From assembly GCF_016583645.1 (NCBI RefSeq), contig NZ_NRRL01000035.1, positions 1-41,602 of the forward strand: 41,602 nt of DNA, read 5' to 3'. Positions within the stretch are counted from its first letter, which is position 1; every line of letters starts with the position of its first letter. Origin of the DNA: Rhodovibrio sodomensis. Lineage in GTDB: Bacteria; Pseudomonadota; Alphaproteobacteria; Kiloniellales; Rhodovibrionaceae. The notes under the pieces were generated by a model. That model had not been told where the DNA came from. It did no database searches and was given only the letters and a program-made list of their open reading frames with translations. Below, in pieces: positions 17,001 to 24,068 of the stretch. The position numbers and the translations under genes were made by a program.

Positions 17001-17212
17001 TCGGTCTGCTGCCGCTGGTGGTGATCCCGGGCGAGGGCACGGAACTGTACCGCGGCGTGGGCGCGATCGTGCTGTTCGGCATCCTGGGCGCGATGATCGT
17101 CTCGCTGACCTTCCTGCCGGCGCTGACCGCCCTGGTCCTGAGCCTGGGCGAGGACCGGCAGTCCCGCGCGGTCACGGCCGCCGCCAGCGCGGCCGGCCGG
17201 CCGGCGGAGTAG
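14021..17212 (+). CDS. RND-family efflux pump permease
   Basis: A 1063-residue inner-membrane proton-driven pump of the AcrB/MdtB/CzcA superfamily, of usual length. It has an N-terminal helix, a first periplasmic porter domain (Q-x-PNLERLSARAETGQ region), helices 2-6 (about 340-500), a second periplasmic domain and C-terminal helices 8-12. In helix 4 the motif is GMTLDNAIVVLES (D404, N405). AcrB has DD here, so one proton-relay aspartate is kept and the other is Asn. In helix 10 GTVVNNPILIVHRAME has Asn at the usual lysine. These changes match a divergent subgroup of RND permeases, not a dead pump. The substrate is unknown. Co-directional with the adaptor, it is the last gene of its operon and converges on eda. 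Confidence 0.94.
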   Translation: MFDAIVRRGILVTVAVLIVCVIGVAAALRIPVQMIPDLEVRTITVRTSWAGATPQDIEKEILIEQEQFLRQVPNLERLSARAETGQARVEMEFPYDVDITETLIQVNNALNQVPDYPENVDQPRVYATSFSSNSFMYFNVAPVDGNPRGLDMAMMRDFIDDNVRTRMETVSGVSGVSLWGGAARQVQVMLDPNKLADRDITLTQVRDALRQRNQDVSGGEVSSGKRRYLLRTVGRFGDIGNIEQLVVRRSGDSVTRLGDLAEVSFGHAELDGYSRVNTRPVLTLAVRREAGSNVIDIKYAMIDEMQSINQQVLRPAGMEMQLMAEDAGYVEASLKNVWQNLAIGAVLATAIMFAFLRSTRATAVGVVGIPICTIAAFLGLMLMGRTINVISLAGVAFAIGMTLDNAIVVLESIDLERRRGMDRLRAAVNGVRKVWPAVVASTLTTVLVFVPIVFIEEQAGQLYSDVAIAVSAAILASMLVAITIVPTASARIEFRRGRGLTHGPDLRGPEEGRIAKAVGWLTQGRVRPLATIAISIGVSGFIIFALTPPAAYLPEGEEPKTFASMSAPPGYNLETMREIGMDLETYFMPFVGDDPARFDRGETEVPAMKYFNMRIESSRVRIITESADPDHIEPLMDALTAKFREYPGMRAFAARGSIITSNDGGTRSVNLDISGPNLADVYQVASDAYARAQEIFDNPRVQAQPSTLSLSQPLVEVRPNCDRAAELGLDAEQIGFTVAAMTDGAFVDEFFRDDEKIDIYFYGPDGKNADLSGLDSVPIYTPAGGVVPLGTTASIVETVDTNTIRRIDGRRTVTLNVIPPEGVPLEVGVQKVREDLVGYLQAGGQVPQSVRIDISGASDQLQATQEAIANNYVIAVAIVYLLLVAIFRHWGYPLLIMTTIPLGAAGGIVGLQLLNLVGSQLPLLGLQAINQPFDMISMLGFLILMGTVVNNPILIVHRAMENVRDETMAARAAVQEAVASRLRPIAMTTLTTLFGLLPLVVIPGEGTELYRGVGAIVLFGILGAMIVSLTFLPALTALVLSLGEDRQSRAVTAAASAAGRPAE

Positions 17213-17264
17213 GCGGCGGCCTCCGGGACGGGCGGCCCAAGTGCCGGCGGCCCAGCCCGGTGGA

Positions 17265-17924
17265 TCAGCCGCGCTGGACGGCGTGGGCGAGTTGCAGGCT
17301 TTGCTGCGCCTTGCCGGCAATCGCCGGCCAGTCGGCGCCGGCGATCTCGGCCCGCGGGGCGATGCGCGAACTGCCGACCGCAAGCACGTTACCCAGGTGC
17401 AGGTAATCGGCCATGTTGCTGTCGTCGATCCCGCCGGTCGGCCAGAAGGTCAGGTCCGGCAGCGGCTCGGCGACGCTGCGCAGCAGCGCCGGGCCGCCCA
17501 GCGTCTGTGCGGGAAACAGCTTCTGGACACGCGCGCCGGCTTCGCGCGCCCGCATCATCTCCGACGCCGTGGCGACACCGGGGATCAGCGGCAGACCGAC
17601 CTCGCCGGCGGCGGTCAGCAGGTCCGGCGTGTGGCCCGGCGCGACGGCGAAGCCGGCGCCGGCCTCGCGGGCCTGGCGGAGATGCTCGGCCGTGGCGACC
17701 GTGCCGACGCCGACGACCGCCTGCGGCACCGCCTCCGCCATCGCTCTCAGGGCGTCGAGACCGGCGGGCGTGCGCAGCGTCACCTCGAACACCCGCACGC
17801 CGGCGTTCCACAGCGTTTCCGCGAGCGCCGGGGCGCGGTCCGCGTCGTCGATCGTCAGCACCGGCGCGACCGGGGCCGCGCGCAGGGCGCTCAGCAGGCT
17901 GTCGGGGATCGGGGGCAGGGTCAT
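17265..17924 (-). CDS. eda: KDPG aldolase (2-dehydro-3-deoxy-phosphogluconate aldolase)
   Basis: A 219-residue class I aldolase that splits KDPG into pyruvate and glyceraldehyde 3-phosphate, the last step of the Entner-Doudoroff route. The catalytic Glu is in RVFEVTLRTPAGLDAL (E47), the Schiff-base lysine in VQKLFPAQTLGG (K135), and the phosphate-binding glycine motif in FWPTGGIDDSN. The ATG at 17924 shares a base with the kinase stop (TGATG), so translation is coupled; a GTG immediately before it is a less likely start. Together with the upstream KDG kinase it forms a lower Entner-Doudoroff module for KDG, as released from uronates or deoxy-sugars. No dehydratase or hexuronate genes lie in the window. 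Confidence 0.95.
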   Translation of the reverse strand: MTLPPIPDSLLSALRAAPVAPVLTIDDADRAPALAETLWNAGVRVFEVTLRTPAGLDALRAMAEAVPQAVVGVGTVATAEHLRQAREAGAGFAVAPGHTPDLLTAAGEVGLPLIPGVATASEMMRAREAGARVQKLFPAQTLGGPALLRSVAEPLPDLTFWPTGGIDDSNMADYLHLGNVLAVGSSRIAPRAEIAGADWPAIAGKAQQSLQLAHAVQRG

Positions 17925-18934
17925 CACGTGGTGTCCGCACCGTTGCGCGCCGCCGGCTTGGCCGGGTCGCGCGGGGTCAGATCGGATATGTCGGGCGCCT
18001 GGAAGTCGCCGCGCGGCACGATCGTGCCCTTATGGCCGATCACGACCGCGGCCAGCCGGTTGCCCGCCGCCGCCGCGGCATCGACCGTGGCGCCGGCGCG
18101 CGTCGCCGCGAGGAAGCCTGCGTTGAAGGAATCCCCGGCGGCGGAGGTATCGACCGGGTTGGCGACCGTCACCCCGGCGACGTGGCGCCAGCGGCCTTCG
18201 GTGTAGAGCCCGGCGCCGTCCGCGCCCTGCTTGATCACGACCGTCTGGGCGCCGCGCCGGGCGAACCGCTGGGCGGCCTGCTCCGGCGCGCGGTCGGCGT
18301 AGACCGCCTGGCAGTCCTCCCAGCTCGGCATCACGGTGTCCGCGATCGCGGTCATTCGGTCGTAGGCGTCTCCGGCGGCGGCCGTGGACGGCCAGCAGCG
18401 CGACCGGTGGTTGGTGTCGAACGCCACCGACAGCCCGCGCCCGCGCGCGTCTTCGCACAGGTGGTAGAGCTGCCGGCGCTGGCCGTCGTCGAACAGCGAC
18501 AGCGTGATGCCGGACAGGTAGATCACCGCGAACCGGTCCAGCTCGGCCCGCAGCCGGTCCAGCACGCCGTCGGTGATCATCGTGCGCACCGGCGCGTTCC
18601 AGCGCCAGTAGGCGAAGCTGCGCTCGCCGTTCGCGTCGGTCTGGATGGCGTACAGGCCCGGCTGGGCGCCGGCCTTGCGGGCGGTCAGGTCGGTCTCCAC
18701 GCCCTCCTGGTTCCAAGCACGGACCATCTCCTCGGAATAGACGTCGTCGCCCAGCTGGGTGACGTAGGCGACCGGCACGCCAAGCCGTGCGAGGTAGACG
18801 CTGGTGTTGAGCGTGTCCCCACCGTAGCCCCGGCGCATCCAGCCCTGGCCCAGGCCGTCGCCGGCTGCCGGTCCGTGGTCGATCAGTTCGACCATGCATT
18901 CGCCGATCGCGGCGATCGCGCCCGTGTCGGCCAT
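17924..18934 (-). CDS. kdgK: 2-keto-3-deoxygluconate kinase (PfkB family)
   Basis: A 336-residue ribokinase-family sugar kinase. The N-terminus AIGECMVELIDHG and RRGYGGDTLNTSVYLARLG form the substrate lid region. FAYWRWNAPVRTM is the KDG-kinase-type substrate segment. The C-terminal DTSAAGDSFNAGFLAATRAG holds the anion hole and the catalytic base Asp. It phosphorylates KDG to KDPG, which the overlapping eda gene then cleaves. ATG 18934 overlaps the TGA of a 36-codon upstream ORF by one base, and its own TGA overlaps the eda ATG in the same way. A broader keto-sugar or fructose-type specificity cannot be excluded from sequence alone, but the eda neighbour supports KDG. Confidence 0.9.
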   Translation of the reverse strand: MADTGAIAAIGECMVELIDHGPAAGDGLGQGWMRRGYGGDTLNTSVYLARLGVPVAYVTQLGDDVYSEEMVRAWNQEGVETDLTARKAGAQPGLYAIQTDANGERSFAYWRWNAPVRTMITDGVLDRLRAELDRFAVIYLSGITLSLFDDGQRRQLYHLCEDARGRGLSVAFDTNHRSRCWPSTAAAGDAYDRMTAIADTVMPSWEDCQAVYADRAPEQAAQRFARRGAQTVVIKQGADGAGLYTEGRWRHVAGVTVANPVDTSAAGDSFNAGFLAATRAGATVDAAAAAGNRLAAVVIGHKGTIVPRGDFQAPDISDLTPRDPAKPAARNGADTT

Positions 18935-19044
18935 CAGGACCCGGCTCCCGGCAGCCCCGGAGCGGTCCCGACGGCGCGGTCGCCGGCGTGGGCGGACGGG
19001 GCGGCCTCGATCAAGTGTCCGGCGGGCGCGGATGGCAGGGTCAT
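18934..19044 (-). CDS. Short 36-codon ORF coupled to kdgK
   Basis: The ATG at 19044 is preceded by AGGAG ten bases upstream. The ORF (MTLPSAPAGHLIEAAPSAHA...) stops at a TGA that overlaps the kdgK ATG (TGATG). Third positions are strongly G/C, like real genes here. It has no recognisable domain, no signal peptide and no run of one amino acid that would mark an attenuator. It may be a leader peptide or coupling ORF for kdgK-eda, or chance in GC-rich DNA. Confidence 0.35.
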   Translation of the reverse strand: MTLPSAPAGHLIEAAPSAHAGDRAVGTAPGLPGAGS

Positions 19045-19232
19045 GAGCTCGAAACTCCTGTCCAGGGACCGCTTGGGTCTGCTTGCAATGCCGGACGCGG
19101 CGCTGCGACCGTGGCGGCGGACTCGCCGGCCGACGTCATGCGGCCGGGCGCGCTCTTGATCCGGCCCAGCCGTTCGTCGAACGCGGGCGCGGCGCGCAGC
19201 GCCCGCGCAAGCTGGACCAGCCGGCTCGACAT
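19041..19232 (-). CDS. Possible 63-codon ORF preceding the leader ORF
   Basis: From ATG 19232 the frame reads MSSRLVQLARALRAAPAFDE... and ends in a TGA overlapping the next ATG as ATGA (19041-19044). The first 45 codons have coding-like G/C third positions and the last 15 do not. The frame is open upstream to 19463 but that part looks non-coding. No family is recognised. It could be the remnant of a gene that lost its 3' half. Confidence 0.22.
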   Translation of the reverse strand: MSSRLVQLARALRAAPAFDERLGRIKSAPGRMTSAGESAATVAAPRPALQADPSGPWTGVSSS

Positions 19233-19558
19233 CCGTGTGTGGAGAAATGTGTCCTCGATCCCCGGCACCGCTCGATCCCCCGCACCGCTCGATCCCAGGC
19301 GGCGGCGCCCGGCCGCGGCGCCCGGCGGCGGCGCACGATGGCGGCTGGCCCGATAGACCGAGGCCGATCCGTCCAGTCGGCTTTTAGGAAAACGACACAC
19401 GACCGCTTTAGGCAAGCCCTGTGCCGGGATCGTGTAAGAATTTGTAGTATCGCAGCGCAGCACGCGGGCATGCGGGTCGACGCCGCCGACCCGGCACGCC
19501 GCGCCGTTCGATCACGACGGTTGTCGGCCAACCGGCCCGCCAGCCACCCAAACGCAAA
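19233..19558. other. Intergenic stretch with an AT-richer promoter-like patch
   Basis: No gene is supported. Around 19380-19450 the sequence is unusually AT-rich for this genome. On the minus strand it contains TTGCCTAAAG and TTCTTACACGAT, a plausible promoter zone for the kdgK-eda unit. A short direct repeat, caccgctcgatccc, occurs twice at about 19266-19300. Confidence 0.3.
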
Positions 19559-19586
19559 GCGCCGCATCGCGGGGGCGATGCGGCGC
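19559..19586 (-). terminator. Rho-independent terminator, 12-bp perfect stem
   Basis: GCGCCGCATCGC (19559-19570), a four-base loop, and GCGATGCGGCGC (19575-19586) form a perfect 12-bp hairpin. On the minus strand it is followed by TTTGCGTTT. It lies about 50 bases downstream of the small membrane ORF at 19639-19755, whose transcript it would end. Confidence 0.75.
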
Positions 19587-19638
19587 CTGGGCGGTGGGCG
19601 GCCGATCGCGGATCGGCGCGCGCGGACGGCGTGGGCGG

Positions 19639-19755
19639 TTAGACCGACAGACCGTAGGCGATCAGCGCGGCGATCAGCAGCGCCAGACTGCCGCCGACCA
19701 TGCAGGCGCGGGGGTTGGCGCTCGTTGCCAGATTGCAGGCCGCCTTACTGCGCAC
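19639..19755 (-). CDS. Putative 38-residue small membrane protein
   Basis: The GTG at 19755 has GGAGG twelve bases upstream. The product begins MRSKAACNLATSANPRAC and ends in a single hydrophobic helix MVGGSLALLIAALIAYGLSV, then TAA. Codon third positions are G/C-rich. A perfect terminator hairpin follows within 60 bases, which supports a short transcription unit. The frame is open further upstream, but that part has poor coding bias. Function is unknown; single-helix proteins of this size often modulate membrane complexes, and nothing here says which. An internal ATG at 19698 would give only the helix. Confidence 0.4.
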   Translation of the reverse strand: MRSKAACNLATSANPRACMVGGSLALLIAALIAYGLSV

Positions 19756-19939
19756 GCTGATCGGGGTCCTCCAGCATCGTCTCCGAACGGCGGGTCGCCG
19801 CTGTTCATCCTGTACACTACTGCAGATGAGAGTGGCTTGCAACTGCGACAAGGGGCGTCGCGACCAGGCGCGCCCTGGAGCTACATGCTTGATGGCCGAA
19901 CCGGCCTTCGGGCCGAATGTAGCCCCAACTTGTTGAAAA

Positions 19940-19990
19940 GAGCGCAAGATTCAGCTGAAAGGTGATTTCACCCTTCAGCATCTTGCCCTA
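19940..19990. repeat. Palindromic interspersed repeat at the 3' end of an SDR gene
   Basis: Nested inverted arms: GCAAGAT (19944-19950) with ATCTTGC (19980-19986), and gctgaaaggtga (19954-19965) with tcacccttcagc (19968-19979), one mismatch, two-base loop. The left flank (ttgaaaagagcgcaagat) resembles the half copy at 30342-30376 (ttgaagagagagcaagat). The right end supplies the TAG stop of the SDR gene. On RNA it would form a long hairpin just past the gene and may also act as a terminator. Confidence 0.7.
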
Positions 19991-20686
19991 GAATGGCTCC
20001 ATCCAGGGGCGCAGATCCAGTTCGTGGGTCCAGGCGCTGCGCGGCTGCTGGTGCAGCTGCCAGTAGGTTTCCGCGATCCCCTCCGGCTTCAAGAGGGCGT
20101 CCTCGCCGCGCTCCGCCTCGGAATAGTTGGCGCCGCGGGCTTCGTTCTGGATCTGCCCGTCGATGATGGTGTGCGCGACGTGCACGCCCTGCGGGCCGAC
20201 CTCGCGCGCCATCGACTGCGCCAGCGCCCGCAGGCCGAACTTCGGCACCGCCAGGTTGGCGAACCCCTTGCCGCCGCGCAGCGCGGCCGTGGCCCCGGTC
20301 AGGATCAGCGTGCCCCGGCCGGCCGGGACCATCCGCTTGAGCGCCGCCTGGCCGACGTTGAGCCCGCCCAGGCAGCCGACCCGCCAGCAGCGCTCGAACT
20401 CGCCGGGATCGATCTCCAGCACGCGCGACGGGCGGAACGCGCCGGCGTTGAACACGACCAGGTCCGGCGGGCCGAGGTTGCGGTCGACCGCCTCGAACAG
20501 CGCGGTCACGGAATCCGCGTCGGCGACGTCGCATTCGTAGGCGCGCCCGCCGATCTCCCGGGCGAGCGGCTCCAGTTCGCCGCGGCTGCGCCGGGCGGCA
20601 ACCACGGTCATCCCGCCTTCGGCAAACCGGCGGCACAGCGCGCTGCCCAGTCCGGGGCCCGCGCCCACGACGACGGCGACGGTCAT
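19988..20686 (-). CDS. SDR-family protein with substituted catalytic residues
   Basis: A 232-residue Rossmann-fold short-chain dehydrogenase/reductase. The nucleotide-binding motif is VVVGAGPGLGSALCRRFAEGG, followed by CDVADADSV and FNAGAFRPS (NAG motif). The active-site block reads ILTGATAALRGGKGFANLAVPKFGLRALAQSMAREVG. The lysine is kept (K149), but the position of the catalytic tyrosine (YxxxK) is Leu (145) and the serine is Ala. It therefore belongs to an SDR subgroup in which classical catalysis is doubtful. ATG 20686 has AGGAGG upstream. The gene is divergent from gabD. Its stop codon lies inside a palindromic repeat. Confidence 0.85.
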   Translation of the reverse strand: MTVAVVVGAGPGLGSALCRRFAEGGMTVVAARRSRGELEPLAREIGGRAYECDVADADSVTALFEAVDRNLGPPDLVVFNAGAFRPSRVLEIDPGEFERCWRVGCLGGLNVGQAALKRMVPAGRGTLILTGATAALRGGKGFANLAVPKFGLRALAQSMAREVGPQGVHVAHTIIDGQIQNEARGANYSEAERGEDALLKPEGIAETYWQLHQQPRSAWTHELDLRPWMEPF

Positions 20687-20820
20687 GGCAATCCTCCTGA
20701 TACCTGATCCGGGGTGTCGGCTCCGGGATCTCGCCCATGAACCGATTCATGGGCGAAGTTGGGATGCCCTGGCGTGCACGGCAAGCGCGTGCGGCCGGGT
20801 TCACGCAGGCGTCTCAGCGG

Positions 20821-20834
20821 CGCTATAGTCGCCG
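20821..20834 (+). promoter_or_regulatory. Putative -10 element of gabD
   Basis: CGCTATAGTCGCCG, with TATAGT at 20824-20829, lies 60 bases upstream of the gabD ATG. The same 14-mer precedes the antiporter gene on the other strand. Here the distance leaves room for a normal leader with a ribosome-binding site. No clear -35 is seen. Confidence 0.4.
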
Positions 20835-20888
20835 GGCAGAACGCGCCCGCGGCCTCGCCGCCGCGTGAACACGATCAGGAGTACGACG

Positions 20889-22370
20889 ATGAGCCCCGAT
20901 GCCAGCCGCACCGCCGCGCCACAGCTGCAGGACGCCGCGCTGTTCCGACAGCAGGCCTACATCGACGGTGCCTGGGCGGACGCCGACGGCGGCGGCACCT
21001 TCGAGGTCACCAACCCGGCCGACGGGCGGGTGATCGGCACCGTGCCCGACATGGCGGCCGGGGAGACCCGCCGGGCGATCGCCGCGGCCGAGCGCGCGTT
21101 CGCCGACTGGCGCGCCAAGACGGCGAAGGAACGCGCGCAGATCCTGCGCAGGTGGCACGACCTGATCATGGCGGCGCAGGGCGATCTCGCCCACCTGATG
21201 ACCCTGGAACAGGGCAAGCCGCTGGCTGAAAGCACCGGTGAGGTCGCCTACGGCGCGTCGTTCGTCGAGTGGTTCGCGGAGGAGGCCAAGCGGATCTACG
21301 GCGACCTGATCCCGCCGCACCAGTCGGACAAGCGGATCGTGGTCTCCAAAGAGCCGATTGGCGTCTCGGCGGCGATTACGCCGTGGAACTTCCCGATCGC
21401 GATGATCACCCGCAAGTGCGCGCCGGCGCTCGCCGCCGGCTGTCCGGTGGTGGTCAAGCCGGCGGAGCAGACGCCCTACTGCGCGCTGGCGCTGGCCGAA
21501 CTGGCCCAGCGCGCGGGCATGCCGGCCGGCGTGTTCAACGTGGTCACCGGCGATCCAGAGGCGGTGGGCGGCGAACTCACCGCCAATCCGAGCGTGCGCA
21601 AACTGTCGTTCACCGGCTCCACGGCGGTGGGCAAGCTGCTGATGCGCCAGTGCGCCGACACGGTCAAGAAGGTCAGCCTGGAACTGGGCGGCAACGCGCC
21701 CTTCATCGTGTTCGAGGACGCCGACCTGGACGCCGCGGTCGAGGGCGCGATCGGCTCCAAGTTCCGCAACACCGGCCAGACCTGCGTCTGCGCCAACCGC
21801 ATCCTGGTGCAGGACAGCGTCTACGAGGCGTGCGCCGAGAAGATGGCGGAGAAGGTCGGGCGGATGCAGGTCGGCAGCGGCTTCGACCAGGGCATCAACC
21901 TGGGCCCGCTGATCGACGGACAGGGCCTGGCGAAGGTGGAGGAGCACGTCGCCGACGCCACATCCAAGGGCGCCAAGGCGATCGTCGGGGGCGCCCGGCA
22001 CGCCCTCGGCGGCACGTTCTACCAGCCGACCGTGCTCACCAACGTCACCACCGACATGAAGATCGCGGGCGAGGAGACCTTCGGCCCGGTCGCCCCGCTG
22101 TTCCGCTTCACCGACGAGGCCGAGGCGGTGCGGATGGCGAACGACACGCCGTTTGGCCTGGCCGCCTACTTCTACTCGCAGAACCTGGGCCGCTGCTGGC
22201 GGGTCGGCGACCAGCTGGAATACGGCATCGTCGGCATCAACACCGGCATCATCTCGACCGAGGTGGCGCCGTTCGGCGGCGTCAAGGAAAGCGGCATCGG
22301 CCGCGAAGGCTCCAAGTACGGCATCGAGGAGTACCTGGAGATCAAGTACATGTGCATGGGCGGGCTGTAG
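20889..22370 (+). CDS. gabD: NADP-dependent succinate-semialdehyde dehydrogenase
   Basis: A 493-residue aldehyde dehydrogenase oxidising succinate semialdehyde to succinate, the exit of the GABA shunt. Landmarks are TPWNFPIAMITRK (oxyanion Asn), KPAEQTPYCAL, FTGSTAVGK (cofactor loop), LELGGNAPFIVFEDADLD with the general base Glu (E265), and NTGQTCVCANRI with the nucleophile C299 followed by C301, the redox-switch pair typical of SSADH. The C-terminus EEYLEIKYMCMGGL is characteristic of GabD. ATG 20889 follows CAGGAG by eight bases; a GTG at 20865 in frame is less likely. No GABA transaminase is in the window. Glutarate semialdehyde is an alternative substrate in the family. Confidence 0.92.
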   Translation: MSPDASRTAAPQLQDAALFRQQAYIDGAWADADGGGTFEVTNPADGRVIGTVPDMAAGETRRAIAAAERAFADWRAKTAKERAQILRRWHDLIMAAQGDLAHLMTLEQGKPLAESTGEVAYGASFVEWFAEEAKRIYGDLIPPHQSDKRIVVSKEPIGVSAAITPWNFPIAMITRKCAPALAAGCPVVVKPAEQTPYCALALAELAQRAGMPAGVFNVVTGDPEAVGGELTANPSVRKLSFTGSTAVGKLLMRQCADTVKKVSLELGGNAPFIVFEDADLDAAVEGAIGSKFRNTGQTCVCANRILVQDSVYEACAEKMAEKVGRMQVGSGFDQGINLGPLIDGQGLAKVEEHVADATSKGAKAIVGGARHALGGTFYQPTVLTNVTTDMKIAGEETFGPVAPLFRFTDEAEAVRMANDTPFGLAAYFYSQNLGRCWRVGDQLEYGIVGINTGIISTEVAPFGGVKESGIGREGSKYGIEEYLEIKYMCMGGL

Positions 22371-22483
22371 GCGGCCCTTTGCTGTGCCCGGGCCGGGCGC
22401 TACCGTCGCAGCCCGCCGCCCGACGCAGCCACCGCTGTCCCCGCCCCCAAGCGCGCATTCCGTCAAACGAGGAGACGTCAGCC

Positions 22484-23899
22484 ATGTCCGCTTCCGCCGC
22501 CAACCCGGCTTACGACTACGACCTGTTCGTCATCGGCGGCGGCTCGGGCGGCGTGCGGGCGGCGCGGATGGCGGCGCAGCAGGGCAAGCGCGTCGGCTTG
22601 GCGGAGATGAGCCGGTTCGGCGGGACCTGCGTGATCCGCGGCTGCGTGCCCAAGAAGCTGCTGTCCTATGCCGCGCACGTCAGCGACGAGATCGAGGACG
22701 CGCACGGCTACGGCTGGTCGATCCCGACGGCCGAGTTCGACTGGCCCACGCTGATCGCCAACAAGGACCGCGAGATCGACCGGCTGGAGGGCATCTACCA
22801 GAAGCTGCTGACCAACGCCGGGGTCGCGTTCGTGCGCGCGCAGGCCCGGGTGATCGACAACCACACCGTCAGCCTGTTCGACGTCGAGGGCGGCGAGCGC
22901 GGCAGCGTGACCGCCGAGACGCTGCTGATCGCCGTGGGCGGGCATCCGGTCGTGCCCGACATTCCAGGCCACGAGCACGGCATCACCAGTAACGAGGCGT
23001 TCCACCTCGAGCAGCTGCCGGGCCACGTCACGATCGTCGGCGGCGGCTACATCGCGGTCGAGTTCGCCGGCATCTTCAACGGCCTGGGCGCCTCGGTCAC
23101 CCAGCTCTACCGCGGCCAGCAGATCCTGCGCGGCTTCGACGACGACGTCCGCGACACGGTGGCGGCCGAGATCGCCAAGAAGGGCGTCGACCTGCGCACC
23201 CAGGCCGATCCGGCGCGGATTACCGAGACCGGCGACGGCCGCTACCGGGTAACGCTGAAGGACGGCAGCGGCTTCGACACCGATTGCGTGATGTTCGCCA
23301 CCGGCCGGCGGCCGAACACCACCGGGCTGGGCCTGGAACGCGCCGGCGTGCAGCTCGGCCACGGCGGCGAGGTGCCGGTCGACGGCTATTCGCGCACCAA
23401 CGTCGAGAACGTCTACGCGGTCGGCGACGTCACCGACCGGGTCAATCTGACGCCGGTGGCGATCGAGGAAGCGATGGCGCTGGTCGACACGCTGTATAAG
23501 GGCCGCCCGCGCGAGATGGACCACGCGAACGTCCCCGCGGCGGTGTTCAGCCAGCCGCCGGTCGGCAAGGTCGGCCTGAGCGAGGCCGAGGCCGCCGCCC
23601 AGGGGCGCCGCCTGGAGATCTACCAGGCCCGCTTCCGCGCCATGAAGTACACGCTGTCCGGGCGCGACGAGGCGACCCTGATGAAGCTCGTGGTCGACGC
23701 CGACACGCGCACCGTGCTGGGCGTGCACATGGTCGGCGTCGACGCCCCGGAGATCGTCCAGGGCATGGCCGTGGCGGTCAAATGCGGCGCCACCAAGGAA
23801 GACTTCGACGCCACCGTGGGCATCCACCCCACCAGCGCCGAGGAGTTCGTCACCATGCGCGAACCCGCCCGGACGGTGGAGAAACAGGCTGCGGAGTAG
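22484..23899 (+). CDS. gor: Glutathione-disulfide reductase
   Basis: A 471-residue FAD-dependent disulfide reductase that regenerates glutathione with NADPH in the cytoplasm. The FAD motif is [19 protein letters not shown]. The redox-active pair C49/C54 lies in [15 protein letters not shown]. The NADPH Rossmann motif [12 protein letters not shown] is followed by arginines in [12 protein letters not shown], which suit the 2'-phosphate. The second FAD motif is [19 protein letters not shown], and the dimer-interface His-Glu is in [13 protein letters not shown] 22484 has GAGGAG upstream. It follows gabD by 113 bases on the same strand and precedes class II DAHP synthase, but co-transcription is not certain. 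Confidence 0.96.
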   Translation: MSASAANPAYDYDLFVIGGGSGGVRAARMAAQQGKRVGLAEMSRFGGTCVIRGCVPKKLLSYAAHVSDEIEDAHGYGWSIPTAEFDWPTLIANKDREIDRLEGIYQKLLTNAGVAFVRAQARVIDNHTVSLFDVEGGERGSVTAETLLIAVGGHPVVPDIPGHEHGITSNEAFHLEQLPGHVTIVGGGYIAVEFAGIFNGLGASVTQLYRGQQILRGFDDDVRDTVAAEIAKKGVDLRTQADPARITETGDGRYRVTLKDGSGFDTDCVMFATGRRPNTTGLGLERAGVQLGHGGEVPVDGYSRTNVENVYAVGDVTDRVNLTPVAIEEAMALVDTLYKGRPREMDHANVPAAVFSQPPVGKVGLSEAEAAAQGRRLEIYQARFRAMKYTLSGRDEATLMKLVVDADTRTVLGVHMVGVDAPEIVQGMAVAVKCGATKEDFDATVGIHPTSAEEFVTMREPARTVEKQAAE

Positions 23900-24068
23900 C
23901 GGCGCCCGCGGCAAGCGTGGGGCCGGTCGCGTGACGCTTCCGCCCGCCGGCCCGAGGGCACGCTGGTCCGCGCGCCATTCCGCGGCGGGCTTTACAAGCC
24001 GCCCCCGTGTGGAGTTTGCTCCCGCGCGCACGCGGACTACACAAGACGACACGATGGAACCCTCAGCG

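Noticed and set aside
21269..22483. Upstream extension of the glutathione reductase frame
   Set aside because: The frame happens to stay open through gabD in another phase; the FAD motif and GAGGAG ribosome-binding site fix the start at 22484.
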